Part shown: positions 54,812 through 64,000 of the stretch, piece after piece
How positions within the stretch are numbered: position 1 is the stretch's first letter
How the letters are laid out: the number at the start of each line of letters is the position of its first letter
Source of the DNA: Hominenteromicrobium mulieris
GTDB lineage: Bacteria > Bacillota > Clostridia > Oscillospirales > Acutalibacteraceae
Length of the DNA stretch: 64,000 bases
NCBI GenBank assembly: GCA_021029595.1
Contig: JAJJOY010000001.1
Coordinates: forward strand, 310,001 to 374,000
Reading direction: 5' to 3'
The notes under the pieces: generated by a model
What the model was told of the DNA's origin: nothing
The model's input: only the letters and a program-made list of their open reading frames with translations
The model's database searches: none
Program-made: the position numbers and the translations under genes

Positions 54812-57800
54812 GCCCTCTTCTGCATTCTGTGCGGAAGTTTTTTCCTCAAAGCTGTTCAAAGCGGCTACGGCCTCCTGGCTTAAAGAGCTGCTCGGCGCCG
54901 TCGGCGCAATTTCGACATTGGTGTAGCAGTCCATGCCGGTGCCGGCCGGAATCAGCTTACCGATGATGACGTTCTCCTTCAGGCCAAGCAGCGGGTCTAC
55001 CTTGCCCTTGATGGCGGCGTCGGTCAGCACGCGTGTGGTCTCCTGGAAGGAAGCAGCGGAAAGGAAGGACTCGGTCGCCAGAGATGCCTTCGTGATACCG
55101 AGCAGCGTCGGCGTGAATGTCGCCTCGCGCAGGCCGGTTTCGCCGTTTGCAATTCTTGCGGCGATCTTCTCGTTTTCAAGAAGCGTGTCGTTCTTATCGA
55201 CGAGCGCGCCGACGAGCAGCGGCGTGTCGCCCGCGTCTTCAATGCGCACCTTGCGCATCATCTGACGAACGATAACTTCGATGTGCTTATCGTTGATATC
55301 AACACCCTGCATACGGTAGGTGCGCTGCACTTCCTCAATGAGGTAATCCTGCACCGCCTCCGGGCCGCTGATGGCGAGCACGTCGTGCGGGTTGACGGAG
55401 CCTTCGGTCAAGCGGGTGCCCTTTTCAACCACATCGCCCTCTTTTACGCTGAGGCGTGCGCCGAACGGGATGAGGTAGCTGCGCTGGTCGCCATCGCCGC
55501 GAACGACAATGTGGCGGTTCTTCTTGACCTCTTCAAAGCCGATCGTACCGCCGATCTCTGCGATGATTGCGAGATGCTTCGGCTTGCGGCTTTCAAACAG
55601 CTCACTGACACGCGGAAGACCCTGCGTGATATCTTCTGCGGATGCAACACCGCCGGTATGGAACGTACGCATCGTCAGCTGGGTACCCGGCTCGCCGATG
55701 GACTGTGCGGCGATGATACCAACCGCCTCGCCGACCGTGATCGGCTGGCCGTTTGCAAGGGAGGAACCGTAGCACTTCTTGCACACGCCGTGACGGGTGC
55801 GGCAGTTCAAAATAGAGCGGATCTTGATGTGCGTCGTGCCGCGGCTGATGATGAGGTCAGCTTCGGCGTCGCCAATCATCTTATCCTTAGAGACGAGCAC
55901 GTTGCCATTCTCGTCACAGTAATCGTCAAGCAGGTAGCGGCCCACAATACGCTCCTTAAGCGGCTCAATGGACTCGTTACCGGATTTGATTTCGAACACT
56001 TCCAGACCCTCGGTCGTACCGCAGTCATCCTGACGAACGATAACATCCTGAGAAACGTCAACCAGACGTCTGGTCAGATAACCGGAGTCAGCCGTTCTCA
56101 GAGCCGTATCGGCAAGGCCCTTACGAGCACCACGGGAGGAAATGAAGTATTCCAAAATGTTCAGGCCTTCACGGTAGTTCGCCTTGATCGGAATTTCGAT
56201 CGTCTTACCGGACGTATTCGCGATCAGACCGCGCATGCCGGCCAGCTGACGGATCTGGTTCATAGAACCACGGGCGCCGGAGTCTGCCATCATGAAGATC
56301 GGGTTGTAACGGTCAAGGCCGTCCTGCAGGGCTTTCGTAACGTCGTTCGTCGCCTTTTCCCAAGTCTTCAGAACCGCGCTGTAACGCTCGCCGTCGGAGA
56401 GGAAGCCGTCGCGGAAATCTGCGGTAATCTCGCTGATCTCTGCCTCTGCCTTTGCAAGAATCTCCTGCTTCTGCGGCGGAATAGTCGCATCGCAGACAGC
56501 AACGGTGATTGCGCCGATGGTGGAATACTTGTAGCCCTGTGCCTTAATGGCATCGAGCATTTCGCTCGTGATTGCCGTGCCGTGCTTTTTGATGCACTTG
56601 TCGATGATCTTGCCGAGCTGCTTCTTACCGACGAGGAAATCGACCTCAAACTTGAGGATGTTCTCCGGGTCGGTGCGGTCAACAAAGCCGAGATCCTGCG
56701 GGATCGGGCGGTTGAAGATCATGCGGCCCATCGTCGTATCGACAAGACCCGTATATGTCTGGCCGTTGTACTCCACGGTTCTTCTGACCTTGATCTTGGA
56801 GTGCAGCGTGATATATTTTGCGTCATACGCCATGAACGCTTCGTCCATGTTGCGGAATACCTTGCCTTCACCGGTCTCTCCGTCCTTATCGAGCGTAAGG
56901 TAATAAGAACCGAGAACCATATCCTGCGACGGGACCGCAACAGGGCTGCCGTCGGAAGGCTTTAAGAGGTTGTTTGCAGCCAGCATGAGGAAGCGTGCCT
57001 CTGCCTGTGCTTCTGCGGAAAGCGGCACATGCACAGCCATCTGGTCGCCGTCGAAGTCCGCGTTGAACGCGGTGCAGACGAGCGGATGCAGCTTAATGGC
57101 GCGGCCCTCAACGAGGACCGGCTCAAACGCCTGAATGCCCAGACGGTGCAGCGTAGGTGCACGGTTCAGCATGACCGGATGGTTCTTGATGACAATCTCC
57201 AGTGCGTCCCAAACCTCGCTCTTCGCGCGCTCTACGGCCTTTCTTGCAGCCTTGATGTTGCCGGCGGCACCGGTCTCGACAAGGCGCTTCATAACAAACG
57301 GTTTAAAGAGCTCCAGTGCCATTTCCTTCGGCAGGCCGCACTGGTACATTTTCAGCTCCGGGCCAACAACGATAACGGAACGGCCGGAATAGTCAACACG
57401 CTTACCGAGCAAGTTCTGACGGAAGCGGCCCTGCTTGCCCTTCAGCATATCGGAAAGGGACTTGAGCGGGCGGTTATTCGGGCCGGTGACCGGTCTGCCG
57501 CGGCGGCCGTTGTCGATGAGGGCATCGACGGCTTCCTGCAGCATACGCTTCTCGTTGCGCACGATGATGTCCGGCGCGCCGAGCTCGATGAGTCTCTTCA
57601 GACGGTTGTTTCTGTTGATAACTCGTCTGTACAGGTCGTTCAGGTCACTCGTTGCAAAGCGGCCGCCGTCCAACTGTACGAGCGGACGGATATCCGGCGG
57701 GATAACCGGCACGGCATCGAGGATCATCCACTCCGGGCGGTTGCCGGAGATACGGAAGGATTCCACAACCTCAAGACGCTTGAGAATGTGCACGCGCTTC

Positions 57801-58402
57801 TGTCCCTGCGCGGTTTCGAGGTCTTTTTTGAGCTCTTCGCTGAGCTTTTCGCAGTCGATATCCTCGAGCAGCTTCTTCACAGCTTCAGCGCCCATGGACG
57901 CCTCGAAGTCGTCCTCATATTTTTCACGCATGTCGCGGTATTCCTTTTCGGTGAGCGTCTGCATCTTAGAGAGCTCACGAACGGAACCCGGATCCGTAAC
58001 GATGTAAAGTGCGAAATACAGAACCTTTTCCAGTACGCGCGGGGAAAGGTCAAGAATCAGACCCATGCGGGACGGGATGCCCTTAAAGTACCAGATGTGC
58101 GAAACCGGCGCTGCAAGCTCAATGTGACCCATGCGCTCACGGCGAACCTTGCTGCGCGTCACTTCAACGCCGCAGCGCTCGCAGACCTTACCCTTAAAGC
58201 GGATGCGCTTATACTTGCCGCAATGGCACTCCCAGTCCTTTGTCGGTCCGAAAATGCGCTCGCAGTAAAGGCCGTCGCGCTCCGGCTTCAATGTACGGTA
58301 GTTGATGGTCTCGGGCTTCGTGACCTCACCGTACGACCAGGAGCGAATCTGCTCGGGCGATGCAAGGCCGATCTTTATTGATTCAAAAACGTTAAACTCC
58401 AT
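54797..58402 (-). CDS. rpoC: RNA polymerase beta' subunit
   Basis: 1201 residues. Zinc-ribbon cysteines near the N-terminus ([20 protein letters not shown]), the catalytic [16 protein letters not shown] with the three Mg-binding aspartates, bridge helix/trigger loop region ([20 protein letters not shown]) and the second zinc site ([13 protein letters not shown]). Follows rpoB by 28 bases. Confidence 0.99.
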   Translation of the reverse strand: MEFNVFESIKIGLASPEQIRSWSYGEVTKPETINYRTLKPERDGLYCERIFGPTKDWECHCGKYKRIRFKGKVCERCGVEVTRSKVRRERMGHIELAAPVSHIWYFKGIPSRMGLILDLSPRVLEKVLYFALYIVTDPGSVRELSKMQTLTEKEYRDMREKYEDDFEASMGAEAVKKLLEDIDCEKLSEELKKDLETAQGQKRVHILKRLEVVESFRISGNRPEWMILDAVPVIPPDIRPLVQLDGGRFATSDLNDLYRRVINRNNRLKRLIELGAPDIIVRNEKRMLQEAVDALIDNGRRGRPVTGPNNRPLKSLSDMLKGKQGRFRQNLLGKRVDYSGRSVIVVGPELKMYQCGLPKEMALELFKPFVMKRLVETGAAGNIKAARKAVERAKSEVWDALEIVIKNHPVMLNRAPTLHRLGIQAFEPVLVEGRAIKLHPLVCTAFNADFDGDQMAVHVPLSAEAQAEARFLMLAANNLLKPSDGSPVAVPSQDMVLGSYYLTLDKDGETGEGKVFRNMDEAFMAYDAKYITLHSKIKVRRTVEYNGQTYTGLVDTTMGRMIFNRPIPQDLGFVDRTDPENILKFEVDFLVGKKQLGKIIDKCIKKHGTAITSEMLDAIKAQGYKYSTIGAITVAVCDATIPPQKQEILAKAEAEISEITADFRDGFLSDGERYSAVLKTWEKATNDVTKALQDGLDRYNPIFMMADSGARGSMNQIRQLAGMRGLIANTSGKTIEIPIKANYREGLNILEYFISSRGARKGLADTALRTADSGYLTRRLVDVSQDVIVRQDDCGTTEGLEVFEIKSGNESIEPLKERIVGRYLLDDYCDENGNVLVSKDKMIGDAEADLIISRGTTHIKIRSILNCRTRHGVCKKCYGSSLANGQPITVGEAVGIIAAQSIGEPGTQLTMRTFHTGGVASAEDITQGLPRVSELFESRKPKHLAIIAEIGGTIGFEEVKKNRHIVVRGDGDQRSYLIPFGARLSVKEGDVVEKGTRLTEGSVNPHDVLAISGPEAVQDYLIEEVQRTYRMQGVDINDKHIEVIVRQMMRKVRIEDAGDTPLLVGALVDKNDTLLENEKIAARIANGETGLREATFTPTLLGITKASLATESFLSAASFQETTRVLTDAAIKGKVDPLLGLKENVIIGKLIPAGTGMDCYTNVEIAPTAPSSSLSQEAVAALNSFEEKTSAQNAEEGLTNE

Positions 58403-58430
58403 ATATGCGATCCTTTCCTTTCACCCGAAA

Positions 58431-62156
<3,726 letters not shown>

Positions 62157-62259
62157 TGACTCAACCACTCCATTCTTAGTATTTGACCCGTGTTTTTAAG
62201 CAAAATCACTTAAAAACGGCGGAAAGAATATCCGTTCATGTGAATTTTATAGATTATGC

Positions 62260-62288
62260 TTGATTATTTTTCGGAACTGTGTTATAAT
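62260..62288 (+). promoter_or_regulatory. Candidate promoter of the lipoprotein gene
   Basis: TTGATT (62260-62265), 17-base spacer, TATAAT (62283-62288). The leader would be about 240 bases and partly antisense to the rpoB leader. Confidence 0.55.
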
Positions 62289-62338
62289 GCAGATCAGAGA
62301 AAGAAATGGCATATCTATCCATGATGATACATTGTAAT

Positions 62339-62367
62339 ATGATACACCGTATCTGTGGATTTGTCAA
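62339..62367 (-). promoter_or_regulatory. Promoter of rpoBC
   Basis: Minus-strand TTGACA (62362-62367), 17-base spacer, TATCAT (62339-62344). The leader is about 175 bases and contains an AT-rich hairpin at 62188-62219. Confidence 0.75.
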
Positions 62368-62452
62368 GCCTTTTCCCGAAATTTTTCGAGTTTTATTCCC
62401 TTTTTCTTTTCTCAAATTCCAAAGCAGAATAAATTGAATTTTGACCCGTATA

Positions 62453-62497
62453 CCCGATCGCACATGGACCTTGTAAACTGCAATCGGGCTTTATTTT
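62453..62497 (+). promoter_or_regulatory. Terminator-like hairpin in the lipoprotein leader
   Basis: CCCGAT (62453-62458) pairs with ATCGGG (62483-62488), extended by GCA/TGC, and is followed by CTTTATTTTTA on the plus strand, 40 bases before the lipoprotein start. If transcription comes from 62260-62288, it would act as an attenuator. Confidence 0.4.
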
Positions 62498-62537
62498 TAT
62501 CCGCTGCCAATCATTTTAATTTGAAGAGGAACACTGT

Positions 62538-63191
62538 ATGAAAAAGCATTTCGCAAAGCAGATTTTCGCCGCGGCCCTTGCAATCGGCTTCGTGTGCGGG
62601 CTTTCGGCATGCCGTGAACGCGAACGTGAATGTGAAGAAGAGCAACTCACGTTAAAGCCGGTGATTTATCTTTATCCGGAAGAAGAAACGGACGTCTCGG
62701 TTACGCTCGCGTACGACGGAACGCTCACTTGCACCTACCCGAATTACAAAACCGGCTGGCATGTTTCGGCGAAACCTGACGGCACTCTGACGGACGAGGA
62801 CGGCCAAACGTATAACTACCTGTACTGGGAAGGCACGGACAGCGCGGAATACGACCTTTCCCACGGCTTCTGCGTAGCGGGCAGCGACACCGCCGCTTTC
62901 CTCGAAAATGCCTTGCGCGACCTCGGACTCACCCGCAAAGAAGCGAATGAATTCATCGTGTACTGGCTTCCCCAGATGCAGGAAAATCCCTATAATCTCA
63001 TCGCGTTTCAGTCCGACTGCTATACGCAGGTGGCGCAGCTGGATATCTCCCCCGCGCCCGACACGCTCCTTCGGGTCTTCATGGCGTGGAAACCGCTTGA
63101 AGAGAAAGTCGACATTCCCGCGCAAACGCTCACTGCTCCCGCCCGCGACGGCTTCACAGCGGTGGAATGGGGCGGCAGCCGCATAAACTGA
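62538..63191 (+). CDS. Lipoprotein of a conserved Clostridia family
   Basis: 217 residues. Signal peptide with lipobox LSAC (Cys25) after KQIFAAALAIGFVCG, then a charged linker (RERERECEEE) and a beta-rich domain opening KPVIYLYPEEETDVSVTLAY and containing YNYLYWEGTDS. The family is widespread in gut Clostridia with unknown role; it should be attached to the outer face of the membrane. Single gene with its own terminator. Confidence 0.85.
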   Translation: MKKHFAKQIFAAALAIGFVCGLSACRERERECEEEQLTLKPVIYLYPEEETDVSVTLAYDGTLTCTYPNYKTGWHVSAKPDGTLTDEDGQTYNYLYWEGTDSAEYDLSHGFCVAGSDTAAFLENALRDLGLTRKEANEFIVYWLPQMQENPYNLIAFQSDCYTQVAQLDISPAPDTLLRVFMAWKPLEEKVDIPAQTLTAPARDGFTAVEWGGSRIN

Positions 63192-63247
63192 GCCGTAGCT
63201 CTTGCCCGTGCAGAGTCTCACGGCGTTCATACCGCTTAAAAACACGC

Positions 63248-63296
63248 AAAACCTTCCCGGTTTCCAAACGGAAACGAAGCCGGGAAGGTTTTTGTT
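63248..63296 (+). terminator. Terminator after the lipoprotein gene
   Basis: AACCTTCCCGG and CCGGGAAGGTT with an inner TTTCC/GGAAA stem, then TTTTGTTTTG. Confidence 0.85.
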
Positions 63297-63410
63297 TTGT
63301 TTATGTTGAATTTTGGATGCCGAAGAAATTAAGTTAAAAGCGAAAGCCGCTTTCAAAACGAATTATTGCGTTTTAAGTATGTACTTGCGTGTACTTTTAC
63401 GCGGATTCGC

Positions 63411-63851
63411 TTACGTTTCTGCCTCTTTCCCCTCGCCTTTTTCGTCCGCCTCGGTATCCTCGCAGGCGCAGATGGACGCGAACGTGTAGGACTCCAGCTT
63501 ATTGCGCACAAGCTGCGAGACCTCACCGTAGATGTGATGCAAACGGCACGAGGTGCGCTGGCAGCTGTACGCATCGCCCTGGCAGCGGGAAATCATATAC
63601 GGCCCCTCCACCGCCTCGATCACGCTGCGCAGCGTGATCTCCTTCGGCGGCTTTGCAAGCTCATAGCCGCCCTTTGCGCCCTTATACGAGCGCACGATGC
63701 CGTCCGAAACGAGCGTGCGCAGGATCTTCAGCGTAAAGCGCAGCGTGACGTTTGTGCGCTCCGAGATCGTTTTGGCATCTGCGCGCCCGGGGTTCACGGC
63801 CAAAAATTCCACGATGCGGACTGCGTAGTCCGCTTCCAGTGTCATGTGCAT
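63411..63851 (-). CDS. Rrf2-family transcriptional regulator
   Basis: 146 residues. Winged helix (LEADYAVRIVEFLA; AKTISERTNVTLRFTLKILRTL; GAKGGYELAKPPKEITL) and a three-cysteine cluster CQGDAYSCQRTSC like the Fe-S-binding site of IscR, so it may sense iron-sulfur status or redox. A highly charged tail ends the protein (EADEKGEGKEAET). It lies 23 bases downstream of rpoD on the same strand; no isc/suf gene is in view. Confidence 0.92.
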   Translation of the reverse strand: MHMTLEADYAVRIVEFLAVNPGRADAKTISERTNVTLRFTLKILRTLVSDGIVRSYKGAKGGYELAKPPKEITLRSVIEAVEGPYMISRCQGDAYSCQRTSCRLHHIYGEVSQLVRNKLESYTFASICACEDTEADEKGEGKEAET

Positions 63852-63874
63852 GGTATGTGCCTATCCTTTCGGGA

Positions 63875-64000
<126 letters not shown>

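Noticed and set aside
55283-56965. A 560-codon open frame opposite rpoC
   Set aside because: Antisense shadow of rpoC for the same reasons.

Overview
The window is about 64 kb of moderately GC-rich chromosome from a low-GC-lineage Gram-positive bacterium. It most resembles an anaerobic, spore-former-related Clostridia member, with Oscillospirales/Ruminococcaceae as my best guess. The evidence is the spore maturation pair spmA-spmB, SAM-I and FMN riboswitches, an ECF-type RibU, a type III glutamine synthetase, an Amt-PII fusion, a split archaeal-type glutamate synthase, and many conserved Clostridia families (DUF1540, DUF1934, DUF2325, DUF3793). I see no phage, IS element, CRISPR array, tRNA or rRNA. 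Placement below class level is inference.

Region by region: (1) 1-7109, minus strand: carA, a carB fused in frame to a dapF domain, a second stand-alone dapF, and the start of pyrG (pyrimidine/arginine precursor plus lysine/peptidoglycan). (2) 7200-18854: a nitrogen-assimilation island. On the minus strand lie a five-gene split glutamate synthase, a glutamine-synthetase-like protein that has lost most catalytic residues, and an ANTAR RNA-binding response regulator. On the plus strand lie an intact GSIII and an ammonium transporter fused to PII. The glt and glnN transcripts begin with a hairpin bearing a six-base A..G loop that competes with a terminator, and amt has the same layout; this is what an ANTAR antiterminator would act on. 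(3) 19071-29276: a DtxR-family regulator, AEC transporter, PfkB kinase, ABC-2 exporter, flippase-like protein, coaX, spmAB, a PepV-like dipeptidase and an HD phosphohydrolase. (4) 29394-34869: fhs-tsaE-tsaB-rpiB-upp and a divergent SEDS protein. (5) 35033-40959: a PD-(D/E)XK-like protein, DUF1540, a ThuA remnant, then ddl-murI-DUF1934-argS. (6) 41104-49715: an iron-type flavodoxin operon with two palindromic operators at its promoter; abrB-like, mreB-like, comF and recD2; a hairpin array; metK under a SAM-I riboswitch; ribU under an FMN riboswitch. (7) 50094-64000: tuf, fusA, rpsG, rpsL, rpoC, rpoB on the minus strand, a divergent lipoprotein, an Rrf2 regulator and the end of rpoD.

The most promising undescribed system is in region 2. 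It pairs a pseudo-glutamine-synthetase with an ANTAR protein in one operon, and places hexaloop/terminator switches at the 5' ends of the true nitrogen-assimilation transcripts. By analogy with NasS-NasT, the dead synthetase could be the sensor half. The parts are read from the sequence; the wiring is inference.
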